DNA from: Ooceraea biroi
Taxonomy: Eukaryota; Arthropoda; Insecta; Hymenoptera; Formicidae
Direction: 5' to 3'
Length of the DNA stretch: 64,000 bases
Assembly (NCBI RefSeq): GCF_003672135.1
Contig: NC_039507.1
Span: 3,348,001 to 3,412,000, forward strand
Shown here: positions 29,777 to 40,496 of the stretch, in pieces
Layout of the letters: the number at the start of each line of letters is the position of its first letter
How positions within the stretch are numbered: the first letter of the stretch is position 1
Translations under genes and position numbers: made by a program
The notes under the pieces: generated by a model
Databases searched by the model: none
Told to the model about the DNA's origin: nothing
What the model saw: only the letters and a program-made list of their open reading frames with translations

Positions 29777-30983
29777 TGTTGCCGTTATTAATATTCAGAT
29801 ATTAATATTCTCATGTGTAAATGTGTCTCATTTTTGACAAAATATAGCTCTTTACGGATGAAAATCGTAAATTCAACCATGATAACGGATAGCCCATAGT
29901 CAACAATGTAATGTTACATTCATGACACGTAATGCGGAACGCGTTAGGTCACCGGCAAGCACAATTTATCTTCGAATGCTTATCGCGCCATACGAGATAT
30001 CGAGCAAATTATTTATACGATCGGCCGTAAATCGAAAATGGTAATGAAAGTGTAGCGAATGCATGTGAGCCCTCCACACAGGCCCATAAACTGTTATTAC
30101 TCCATCAAGCTCACCGTCATCTCTACAAATGCATCCTGTGGCGTCGCGCAGCCAGCATGCACGAACAATAAATTTGGCATATTTACGGTTGTTTAATTGC
30201 TATCGAAATTACATGTACATCAGCGAATTGATTATTAATGGCATTATTTATGCAGGAGAGTCACCTAAATGACCGGGTCGCAGAAAGAGGATTCTAGAAA
30301 GTAGAGTAATTCTCGACTAATGATCCGGGCACATTGGTATGGATGATTCATCAAGCCGTTTTCAAAACTTCCCAGCTTTCCAAGCTTAAACGATCTGTTT
30401 GGGCAACGCGAGCCCGCGCACAATTAAAGAAAATTTGAAAGCGTCAAACGTAAACCTATCAACGACAACATATGCGACACTTAATCAGCAATAATAGGTA
30501 AAATGTATTTTGACATTTTTGACAGTTAATGCCATACAATGCGCTATTCTGCGAACTGTCTCAAAAATCATCAGTTTACGGTTGTATGTGTAAAACCTGT
30601 AAATATGTCAACTTGTATTTACAGCATCATAATAATAGACAACGTCGTGCAAGCGTATATCGTGAACGGCAAACCGGCGATATAACGGGCTGGTCTGTTA
30701 ACGCTGTGAGTACAGTTAGCTGTCCGTACGATTCGCGCGTTTATAGCTCCGGCAAATGAACATCTGTCCAGAAAAGGCGACGTAAAGAAAAATGTACGGA
30801 TGATAATGGACGTACTGAGGAGAGACGTACTTCAGCGCGCCTCGAGCCGCAGCGGAAGAGAATGTTCGAAATATTTTGTTTCTTTAATAAACCTTTAATC
30901 GCGCCTCGCTTTAATCGCGACGCTCACAGCGTACGAACGCGGCGATCGTTGAAGCAACATAAAGCTAACACAATTGCGAAATA

Positions 30984-31608
30984 ATGATGGCGGATGCGCA
31001 CGGCTATCTCGAGATGCTGATGCAGGGTCGCGGAACCAGGTCGCATCGTGTAATGAACCAAGGTAGAAAAAGATCGCGCCTGAAATGCAATTCGAGTCCG
31101 TCGTTCATTCGTTCGCGCGGAAAGCGAGGAGTGCACCGCGCTCTCGCAATAAAGTCTTTATGGACCGGTTGGCGTTGTTACGGCCGGCTAATACCAGCCG
31201 TTGATTTTATGCGGAATTATTGTGAAGTAGGTAAATGGGACGACGTTGAAGATTTAACGAGTAGCTTCAATGCTACGTCGCGTCAAACGCCAGTTTTCAT
31301 CTACAGCTACTTACTACGAGTGTCGCAGCTATCACGGCGAAGAGCGCGAAGGTTCAATCGAGTGGGCGAGATTTTTCGATTTTTCCATGAAACGAGGTTC
31401 TTCGACCTCCGAGATACGCTGTTCCGGCCGACTGTGCAAATTTTCCGATCGATTTCCCCCTCAGCTTGACATCCGCGTGAGACCGGAAAATTCTCTTGCG
31501 CTCTCTTTCTTTCCTCATTCTCCCTCGACGCACGAGCATGACACGGAAAACGAAAATATTAATATGCCCTTCCGATTGCTTCCACTCGATGAAACCGCGC
31601 GGGAGTAA
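30984..31608 (+). other. CpG-rich patch with overlapping open frames, not assigned
   Basis: Within an otherwise AT-rich region this stretch is GC- and CpG-richer and holds a 161-codon frame (30984-31469, starting with two ATGs) and an overlapping 112-codon frame (31270-31608). Neither contains a domain or motif I recognise. The composition is arginine- and serine-rich, as expected from reading GC-rich non-coding DNA. It could be a non-coding transcript, a first exon or a regulatory island. No splice sites tie it to a neighbour. Confidence 0.2.
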
Positions 31609-34155
31609 TTAATTTCTTTCGCTTGCGTGGTACATAGGACGATACGTGGGTCAATACGCGGTCAAATAGGAGACACATGAAAATTTATTACGAGGTTTGT
31701 AAAGAAACTTTAAAATGGTTTATATCTAGGTTTATATTGAAGTACGATGTTGATGTAGAAAAAATATAATATTGAGATATTCAGTGAGGTATTAATCTCA
31801 CACATATGTTATCTATGCGTAAGTTTTATTATATAAATTCGCTACGGATTAATGAATATTTATATAAAAAGGATTTTACGTACTACTTTAATGGATTTAA
31901 AAAATGCTATAACTTCAAACCTTTGAGAGATAAAGTAAATAAACAAAAGCCAACAATTCTTTTCAAATAATACTAATAAGATATAAATACGAAAATATTA
32001 ATGGATATTTTGAACTATTTTATATATTTTATCTTTTGAAATACAAACGAAACAAGGAACAGTACAAATAGTTACAAATAAAAAACAAATAAACTATTTT
32101 TTTAATTTTGTTTTCTTTTATATTAAATATCAAATTTCAATTATAAAATTCTAGTGTTTTATATATAAATATTATATTACTTGCAACAGAATTTCACCAA
32201 ACTGAGTTATAATGTGAGAATTCGCGATGTTATAATTAAAATACAGCCATTTGCATTTGTGAAAAATGTATTATCCATATTCTTTTACTTGTGTAAAAAT
32301 ATTTTTTAAATAAAATGGTTATATATATAAAAAAAGATCTGTATCAAACATAAGAAATTAATTATTTAATGTCACAATTAAATGGACTTATAACTTTATA
32401 TGCAGAGTTTTCATCGCGAAAAAGATATTTTCTGTTAACATAATACATACTAACAATGTATTTCATGTCGAGTTTTTGTTACATGCTAAAAACGAAAAAG
32501 CTGTAAATTTTTCATCAGTCCTTTCCGCTAAATAAAACTGTCCGAAATTTATTGATGATACTTCACAGTAAAAATTAAACTGTCAATATTTATATATTTT
32601 CTTCTTCGTGCTACAGAATTGTTACAAACAGGGCAATATCATTGATTCGTACTTCCACGAAGCGAAGAATAAACGGAAGTTACCGTAAATCGACGTTCTC
32701 CGTTAGACGCCACTAATCATTACGAGCGGACGCTTAATGAACGATACGCCAAACCGCGGAGGAGTACTCTCGGGTACATCAGCGTTGTCGAGAGGGTCAC
32801 GTTAATCATCGATTAACAGCGATCCTCTCGCTCTGAGTGTGCAATGTGACGTTCGACTCAATAGTGGTGACTCAACTAGCGATGATTCGCTTTCTTGGGT
32901 CGAGACCGGAAATGCAAAGCGTTTCAGGCTAGTCGACACGGGCGGATTCCTACTCTAAGTGTCACAGTCCATGAAACTATGTTGAAAACCGCGAAACTGA
33001 ATTTTCAAATGGATGTCAAGGAAAAAAGCAGAAAAAAGCGCGGTTAAAACACAGTGTACTTTCGTTGAAATATGAAACAAGAGATGTTATAAATGTAAAT
33101 GATAAAATTCCAAAAAATTTATACTTTGATAAGGATGTTAATTATAATTCACAAATTTGATGATGAATATATAGTGCTCGACTACTGAAGGGTTGAAGAC
33201 ACAGTAAGAAATCATCGAATGGCGAAAGGTAGTCGTTAGATGAAATCTGTAGCTCTCGGTACGCTCAAGTACCAAGCAGCAGCCTCAAGGTCTTTTTGTT
33301 GGTACCTTCACGGGCTGACGAGCATTCCGAGAAGGACGAGAAAATAACGAGCGTTGGCAAGACTTGAACGCGAGTTCATGACACGAGTAGTGGTAGATTA
33401 TTAAGTCAATGTACCGTTATAACTTTTGCACAAACAACGTGTTTTGTAAAATAAGTTTGAGAGCACCTACTTCCCTCTTCATTGATTCTAAGCTAAGCAA
33501 ATCTAGGAAGTTTTCACAACACGCGTGTGAAATCGTCCTACATAAAAGAACAAGGAGAATCGATTAGTAACGATAATCTGAGAAAACATTTCGACAACTC
33601 AACGATAATTCGACCCTAACTGCTTGTCACTGAGAAATGATTTGCAACCGAAGAACGTACAGTCAGATTCACGGATTGAAGCAGAGAAATAATGTACGAT
33701 CGAGGGATTCACTCCTGTGAGGAAACAAAATATATGCATCGCAGACATAAAGATTCGACGTCTCTATTCCACCGCCGCGCGAATGCGATTAACCATTTTC
33801 CCACCACGTTACATATCACGCGAGCACTCTGACATTACTCATTTGCAGCTGGCGGCTTTTTCATGCAACTGTGAGTGCAATGCGCGCTTGTACGAGAGCT
33901 TGGTGGATTTAGCTATTCCGGAGATTTATGCCGATGATACGCAATTCGTAGTACGTACAAGTACGTCGCAGCCTATCACAATTTTGTACATTCGCATCTT
34001 TTGCAATGTTTTCTCTTTAACAGTAAACTTTAAGAGAACTTGTTTCATTTCTTAAGATCACGCGATACGTACACAGGGGCGACAGGCTAAGGTTTAAGAT
34101 ACAAGGAAACTTTGTGTGTGACTTTGCATTGGAGGATCGAATTAAAACGGACGAG
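31609..34155. other. AT-rich non-coding stretch
   Basis: Strongly AT-rich from 31.6 to 32.6 kb with few frames. From 32.6 to 34.1 kb it is mixed. A 112-codon plus frame at 33717-34055 was considered and not called (see rejected items). Confidence 0.5.
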
Positions 34156-34494
34156 CTAAATCCAGCCGTTTTTGGACATCCAGCTTGGATATCCGTGCGG
34201 AGCTCGCATAACCGGAAAGAATAAATAAATCGTAATGTAAATCCTCATAAATCGTTCGCGCAGCTCCGCGTCGCCGTCGCATTTACATTCAGCATACACC
34301 CATAAATTTTTATCGACTGCATTGACGAACTGGCGATCCTCCTCGCACCCGCGTGGGTCCAACAATGGAATAAATTCCACGGCTTCCTTTGTCAGGATAC
34401 CTCCACTCTCGCTGAAGGGATTTCCACTTTTTTTGTATATATAAGGGAGATTATTTATACTAGCTCGGAACGGTGTAATGGATACCAATCGCAA
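34156..34494 (-). CDS. candidate exon of a secreted cysteine protein (DUF4789-like), uncertain
   Basis: A 112-codon minus-strand frame in an AT-rich setting reads like real protein in its middle part: SGNPFSESGGILTKEAV, then FIPLLDPRGCEEDRQFVNA, then LWVYAECKCDGD. The pattern PLL-x-x-RGC-E-x(4)-F/W ... AECKC resembles the insect DUF4789 unit, which has a GPC-E-x-W core followed by a second cysteine pair about 20 residues later; this comparison is from memory of the family. The upstream end starts at a TTG, not an ATG, so if real it is an internal or terminal exon; I found no convincing acceptor or donor to fix its limits, and the last 35 codons look non-coding. Family members are usually small secreted proteins of unknown role. 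It could pair with the signal-peptide exon at 35998-36145 on the same strand. Confidence 0.3.
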   Translation of the reverse strand: MRLVSITPFRASINNLPYIYKKSGNPFSESGGILTKEAVEFIPLLDPRGCEEDRQFVNAVDKNLWVYAECKCDGDAELRERFMRIYITIYLFFPVMRAPHGYPSWMSKNGWI

Positions 34495-35042
34495 AGTTTT
34501 ATCAGTTAATAACTATCGTTATCGAAAAGAGATATACTGTAGATTAAATACTATTCAACGTTAATAGAGAGATACAAGCTAATTTCTGACGATTACCGGT
34601 AGGTCGCGATTGAAAATTAAAAGAACGACGAAAAAACGACAGTCGTTCGATCATATAATGAATCTGCTCAAGTGATTCCAGCTAAATTTATTAAAGCGTA
34701 CTTGAATCTTCCAATCATGATTTCTACTTTTAAGAATTGCAAAATTTGTTCACTTAGTCGCGGCCAATCCAATTGATTGATGCCAGAGCCACTCAGTACA
34801 GAGCCTATCATAGTTCATAGTTACGTTAATTCATTCAGAAATACTACACACTGATTCATTGAGAAGTATGTAAAATATTTACAAGAATTCTACGCATGTT
34901 ATTGATTCTAATCTTATTTACAATGGATAAGTCATCAAAATACAACGCGGTACAATAATTTGCATAATCACGTTTACATCTTGGAAAAACAACCGACAAA
35001 AAAATTTGTGATTCACTGCGTCCTTCTAGCGAATAGTGAATG

Positions 35043-35165
35043 TCACATCGTCACATCATGATCTTCGGGACGGAATTTAACAACAAAATCAATTTTGCAA
35101 GGCATGTCAGAACTGACTAATTTTATGATTGCTTCGATTCTATTGTTTTCTTCATCTGCCGTTTT
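35043..35165 (-). CDS. candidate 3'-terminal exon of an unknown gene
   Basis: On the minus strand a strong acceptor (branch-like TTTTTAACAT, pyrimidine-rich run, then TTATTATGCAG) ends at 35166 and is followed by 40 sense codons and a TGA at 35043. The frame is phase 0 at the acceptor. The peptide is mixed and protein-like: KTADEENNRIEAIIKLVSSD, then MPCKIDFVVKFRPEDHDVTM. No domain is recognised. The signal-peptide exon at 35998-36145 ends in phase 1, so joining the two would need at least one further exon of length 2 modulo 3 between them, and I could not find it. No strong AATAAA follows closely. It may belong to another gene, or be chance. Confidence 0.35.
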   Translation of the reverse strand, partial: KTADEENNRIEAIIKLVSSDMPCKIDFVVKFRPEDHDVTM

Positions 35166-35997
35166 CTGCATAATAATGAAAATATTTGAAAATATGTTAA
35201 AAATAACAGAACGCTGGCAGTAAATAAAGAAATTATAAATAAACATTGCCAAATACATGAATGTGCGGACTAATTAAACATTATATATGTTATGCAGTAT
35301 ATAATTTCAATGCAGTACTGAATTAATACAGCTGTCTATCGTTAAATTAAATATGTAGCCTTTATTTTAGTCGCTTTGCAAATAATTCCCTCCTGGCAAA
35401 CGTATTTTGCTTATCATTCAATTTTCCACATTAAAATAATTCTTTGTTTATTACGATGTTTTGATCATTGATGACGAACATTATTGATGTTTGATGATAC
35501 TTATATAGATATCCGCGCTACAGTATAAAGCAACATAACTTTTGTTGATTGTTCATGATAAATGCATTTGATAAACAAGAGAAAGCAATGACAACTTTGT
35601 AAAATGAATAAAACGTAAATAAGCCGCGAGGTCGATCGTATAACCTTGAAAAGATGCAAGCGCGCGCGATCGCGCAGTGGCTAATTTCAGTCCTGTGCCG
35701 TTTTCATTCTCGTGCAGCATTCTTATCGACGATATTCGCTCCGAAGTTTATAATATAGTAGAAAATTTCGGGTACCAATAAGATACAACAGCTCCAAAAA
35801 GTCAGAAAGATAGTTAAAAAACAGGTGACAGGCAGCGCGAACGCGGGCTGCTACTGCGCAACGTGGGACAACAACTGACAGGTTGAATCCTTCGGAGTAG
35901 TCATATGTGAATCCGAAAAAAGAATTGGTGACAGGCGCGCACAGTGAGACACGCGCGCAACGTTTACGGTTTAATGACAGTTCATGATATGACTCAC

Positions 35998-36145
35998 CTT
36001 GACTCTCGGCGTGTGCGGCGGGGACGACGATCGCCAGCAGCAGCACCGAAAGGGCAACCAACACCAGTCTGCACCGCATCGTCGCACCGCGGGCGACGGC
36101 GACGAGGCGTCGCGGATCCGCGCGCCGAGAATCGCCGCGCGCCAT
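35998..36145 (-). CDS. first coding exon of a secreted or membrane protein (signal peptide)
   Basis: The minus-strand ATG at 36145 (context AACATGGCG) opens 49 codons, ending in a canonical donor AAG|GTGAGT at 35998/35997, with one base carried to the next exon (phase 1). Residues 23-46 form a textbook signal peptide: basic MRCR, then the hydrophobic core LVLVALSVLLLAIVV, then PAAHA before the likely cleavage at AHA|ES. The second ATG (residue 23) would give a standard signal peptide without the arginine-rich leader, so either start may be used. Only a few mature residues (ESQ) are on this exon, so the gene cannot be named. The next exon was not identified; the sparse 35 kb to the left could contain a very large first intron. 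The exon sits in a GC-rich island and is divergent from CFAP206. Confidence 0.6.
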
Positions 36146-37022
36146 GTTCCCTAAATTCGCGCACGGCTCGGGCTGCTGCTTGGACGCGCGCTCGCTGGCC
36201 GCGACTCACGCGAATGTCATGACAACGGCCACGCTTCTCTCGTGGCACGCACGCTCCTTCCGCACGTTGACTACTTGCGTCTATCGCTCGCGCGCACATA
36301 CACCACACTCCCGTTACCGACCACCCAGCCCTACTGGCATCGCGTCGTGCGCAGACCGTTGCGACACCTCTGAATTTTCCTGATCTTCCCCTCACTCTCG
36401 ATACAAGCACGACGGCGGAAATGGCCGAGCGCGCACGAACGCGGGATTCAAACGCGCGCGCGGAATCGAAGCGATTTAATCGCTGATTACATGCTTCCTT
36501 CGCGATTTGAGATTCCTCAAAGAGGAAAAATCCTGTTTGCACGATCAACAGTCGCAACGGAAATTGTTAATTAATTTTAGTCTAAATTTTCTAAATGCTG
36601 TAATCCGTATTATGCTTTTATTCTTCTGTGAGAAGTGTATTATTATGTTTATCTGTTATAAATAAAACGGCATTTAACGATAAATAAATTAATGATGACA
36701 AAGAAATGTGGAAAAATCATAAATCTTTTGTTCATCGAAGTTTGTGTACTTTGGTGCGTGAAGTAAGCAATAAATATTAATCGATACGATATTCTTGCGT
36801 CAATGTTTAATATGCACGAGGTCATATATTTATTGTTCTCATATCGTAATAATAAATATTTAAAAAACTTAGGGGAGTGTTCAAATATTAGTAGTGATAT
36901 ATACGTTGTATTGTTTCTATGCAAGTATTGATCAAACTCTGTGGGTAAATAATCTTGTTTGAGTCCACAACTGCAGCAGGTAAACATTCGTGAACCATTC
37001 AAGAGGAATCTTGTTAACTTTT
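36146..37022. promoter_or_regulatory. divergent promoter region between the signal-peptide gene and CFAP206
   Basis: About 880 bases separate the two opposing first coding exons. The left half (36146-36480) is GC- and CpG-rich with repeated CGCGCG, while the right half (36560-37000) is AT-rich. The region must hold the 5' untranslated parts and promoters of both genes. CFAP genes in animals are commonly under RFX/FOXJ1 control, but I did not find a convincing full RFX X-box here by eye. No TATA box was placed with confidence. Confidence 0.45.
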
Positions 37023-40000
37023 ATGATGGAAGACGTGCAGAAAGAAATGACGAGAAGAATCGTAAATGAATGTAAAGTAAAAGAGATACAAGTAACTAAG
37101 GATTTGGCCTCGTTTTTGGTATAAGCAATATATAATTCAGATACACTTTGCCGAAGTTAACAATCCACGTAATAATTTTTATAAAATAATTCCAGCTTGA
37201 TCTGTATCAATTAAATCCAATGTATCGAATAAAACAACCCGATGAGGAGAACAATATGAGAATAATTGAAACCATAACAAAGAAACTGTGCGATCAAAGT
37301 AGACCCAGTCTGGTAACTTTGAAAAGTCAATTGTACTTCGCAAAGCATTATCATGAAAGAGGTAAACGGATATTACATACATTATTTCACATGTGCCAAT
37401 AATTAGAATTTTACATTTCAGATGAAACTGTCAAAAGGCATCGATTACGATTGCATAAAAAAACCGGGCCCTTGGTCGCTGAAATTTGCGAAGCTAATGA
37501 ATTGCAAAGTAAAAAGGACACAGAAAAGTTGTATCAGAAAATATTAGCAGTGATAATACTTTTAAGCGGCCTGGGAAGTCCTACAGTCCCTTCAGTTTTA
37601 AGGTACTTATCGCTTTCACAAAACCCAACAAATATTAGATTAAAATCAAATAAAAAAATTCACCACTATTTTCATCATTAAATTCCTATTTTTTCGCTTG
37701 TTATTTCAACTTTTGTACAGTTGCTCTGCACCGTTGTCAAAATTCTTACAAGATTTTCAATGTGAAAAATGTCATTAAAAAATCATTAAAATTGATTTTC
37801 AGAGAAGTTTCGATAGCGTTACAGAGCGTCTTTCAAGCTTCCGAGTTAACTCATTACGTGACATTGCCAAGGCGAGCAAAGGAGGAGCAGCTAATGGAGC
37901 TGATGTGCATAGTTGCAGGAATCCGTCTATTTAACAGAGACTGCCAACGTGGCGGCGAAGGGATTGACGATTGTAAGAGCACGATAATCGCTAATCCCAT
38001 CAAGAGGGAAAGCTTTGCACTCAAACGACAATGCGACTGGTTAATTGCTACGATAATTGCTTTCAAGTACCGAGCATCCTGCAAGAAGCTCTAACGAAGA
38101 CCCGCACTTCCATTCTGGAATTGCTGGAGCCGCTGATGGCCAGAGTATACAAGCTCACAGCGTTCGTGGAAAACGCGATTACATCGCTCGACGGTTCAAA
38201 TGTCGCCTATCACGCTTTGAATGAAGAAGCAATTGATGCGGATGAAAAACTCGAGTGGGCCTTGGAGATGTTAGCGACTAACCGTCAACAAGAGATTTAT
38301 ATCAGGTTTGTTTTAAAGTAGGATATGTGTAAAGCTTAGTAAATAATCGACGTGATTTCTACAATAATTTATAATCTCGTTATAGGAAGCTGCTGAATGA
38401 TGTGGAATGCAGCGAAAACGCAGTAAAAAGCTTGATGGAACGTCTCCGAGGTCGACTCCACAAGTTGCACGATACTGTTCGATATAGGACCGCTGTTCCT
38501 ACTGCACAAGTTTACGTAAAATTATTTTCTTACCAATAATAATTATTTCATTAATATTCCGATGAAACATGTATCTTGCAAAGTTGCAATAGCTATCTTT
38601 AGAATTCTTCTTCTACCTTTTTTTTGCTTCGGTTTTACTATCTCATATATAAATGTTATCTTGTAGGAATTCTAATCTGTCAGTAAAATTTTTGCATGAT
38701 GCAAAATGTAGTTTTGCGGAATATATTTGTTCCATCGATATTTTTATAAAGATATAATTATAGTAAATCTGTGTTCATTAAGATGTTATTATCGAGCTCT
38801 TCGCAAAAAAGATATGTACAATAATAATCACAATAAGTAATGTATACTCTGTCTATCAGCCACAATTTATTGATCTAGCGGATATATGGATGGGTTTGCA
38901 AGATGAGGTGATTATTTTGAGCAGCGTAAACAATTTCTTGTGGGAATTGCAGAATCTAAGCAATAAGGTATCAATGCATATTCATTCAATCGATATCAAT
39001 CTCAACACGTTCTCGGTGTATATATCCAAGATGAATCACGTTGCAGACTTTGAACGCTTACGATCAAGAAAAGTTGGACGAAGTAGCCAAGGATATGGAC
39101 ATTCTAACCGATGCTGAAAGACTTGAACGTTCTATGGGCGATCTAATAAGTATTTATAAATTATTTAAAAAATGAATAATTATTAAGATAAATGTTAAAT
39201 TCACATCAATTTTATTTTAATTATACAGATACACTTATATATATATTTTTTTATTTGTAGCTGAATGTGGGGAATGCTCAATATATTATCCAAACGTCAT
39301 CAAGGATTTCGAGAAGATTAATTTAGAGGTAAGTAGTAGTAGATTTTCATTTACGCACTTTCATAATATTTTTGTTCAAAGATTCATGCAGTTTTATTTG
39401 AAAAACTGTATTAAATAAATTTTCGAACGGGGCAATTGACAAACAGATAATCAGTTTTTAGGATTCTGTGCGTGGACATTTGCCACGGGCAGGGGAGCTC
39501 TGATACCAGGAAATCCGAACAACGGTGTAGCCAAATGGCGAGGAAAATATTACGTCTTCAAATCGCCCCGAGCAGCTGCCAAGTTTGGAGAAAATCCCGA
39601 CAGGTAATTCTATGGAGGTAAAAATAATTTGTACAACACTTCAACATCGATTGTGTTAACAGGTACGTTTACGAAGCGTTGGATTTCGTCCGCAATCATC
39701 CAGAATATGTGCACCTATTTCAAATACAGAAGGAAATTGAAGCCATGCAAAGTCAAGAAGAGTGAGTCGAGTATTTATTTCTTTCTTTTAATCGCGATGA
39801 ATTATAAGTGAGCAAAAAGAATTCTTCCAGGCTAACGGAGCAAGGATTGCAGCTAAAGATTCGCCACAATCAGAAAGTTCAAACGGACGTGCATATACTT
39901 CCGCCTTATGTTGATAAAGATTACACGTCCAGCGTGTGGGAATTGAAGCGAAGGGCGTTGCGTTTGGTGAGTCGAACTTTACCGTCACGAGATTTAGAAA

Positions 40001-40496
40001 TATTGGAAGGATAAAGTATATTTGTACATAATCTGAACGTTCTCGACTGAATGTGGTAATAGTTTTAAGAAATTCACATTTTTTAATGTATCCGTGTGAC
40101 TTTTAACATTTTGATGTTCTCTTACAAGATCATATATTGCGTTGTATACTACATTGAACATGCGGAGCATATATATGCACAAAGTTGTACACCCTCCGCG
40201 TTTGTCTTATCCAAGTTTCGCAGATAGAAAATATCTTGTTTGATCTCGCACGCGTGATAATTTCTCAGGCATGCATAACTCGGTGCGCTACGCGTAGCAC
40301 GCAGACGTTCAACTCACACTTTCGATATGGTGTTTACGTGCAAGCGGCTCCGCCTCAGGATAAGGAAGTTCAAACCAGGCGAGATAACTGTACAAACACA
40401 AAGAGTCTCAAGACATTCATATTTGGGCTGCGAGGGAGGAGGGATGACTGTCAGCACGTTGTATCATTCGTGGAAGATGAACTTGGACACTCGTAA
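37023..40496 (+). CDS. CFAP206: cilia- and flagella-associated protein 206, 13 exons, 623 aa
   Basis: Coding exons: 37023-37118, 37196-37361, 37422-37602, 37803-37972, 38068-38305, 38386-38515, 38860-38967, 39047-39149, 39261-39328, 39455-39603, 39663-39761, 39831-39966, 40269-40496. All introns are GT-AG, phases agree, and the sum is 1872 nt, giving 623 residues against about 622 in vertebrates. Diagnostic matches include PSLVTLKSQLYF (exon 2), LLSGLGSPT, GIRLFNRDC-x3-GGEGIDDL (residues 188-205), TAVPTAQV, GFCAWTF (423-429), PGNPNNGV-x3-GKYYVFKS and QTDVHILPP (520-528). CFAP206 docks radial spokes, notably spoke 2, in the 9+2 axoneme; in an insect this should mean the sperm tail and perhaps sensory cilia. 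The exon-10 acceptor at 39454 keeps FLGFC in frame, whereas the AG nine bases downstream also keeps the frame loss apparent, so the upstream site is preferred. ATG at 37023 and 37026 are both possible. It looks intact and functional. Confidence 0.95.

Larger units (their letters stand above)
20552..30983. other. non-coding stretch, no gene recognised
   Basis: Three CT/GA microsatellites, a perfect 15-bp-arm palindrome and AT-rich sequence are present. The longest frame (21976-22413 plus, 145 codons) has no recognisable domain and lies in a moderately GC-rich patch with overlapping frames on both strands; I do not call it. Possible long intron or intergenic space. Confidence 0.5.

Noticed and set aside
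33717..34055. Plus frame containing YADDTQF, like the reverse-transcriptase catalytic motif of jockey-type retroelements
   Set aside because: The flanking residues do not resemble a reverse-transcriptase palm domain, and no other RT motif occurs on either side; a four- to six-residue match is expected by chance.
36649..37002. 117-codon minus frame with FTCCSCG, overlapping the CFAP206 upstream region
   Set aside because: It has no second zinc-binding half, begins at a TTG, and becomes phenylalanine- and isoleucine-rich as expected from AT-rich DNA.
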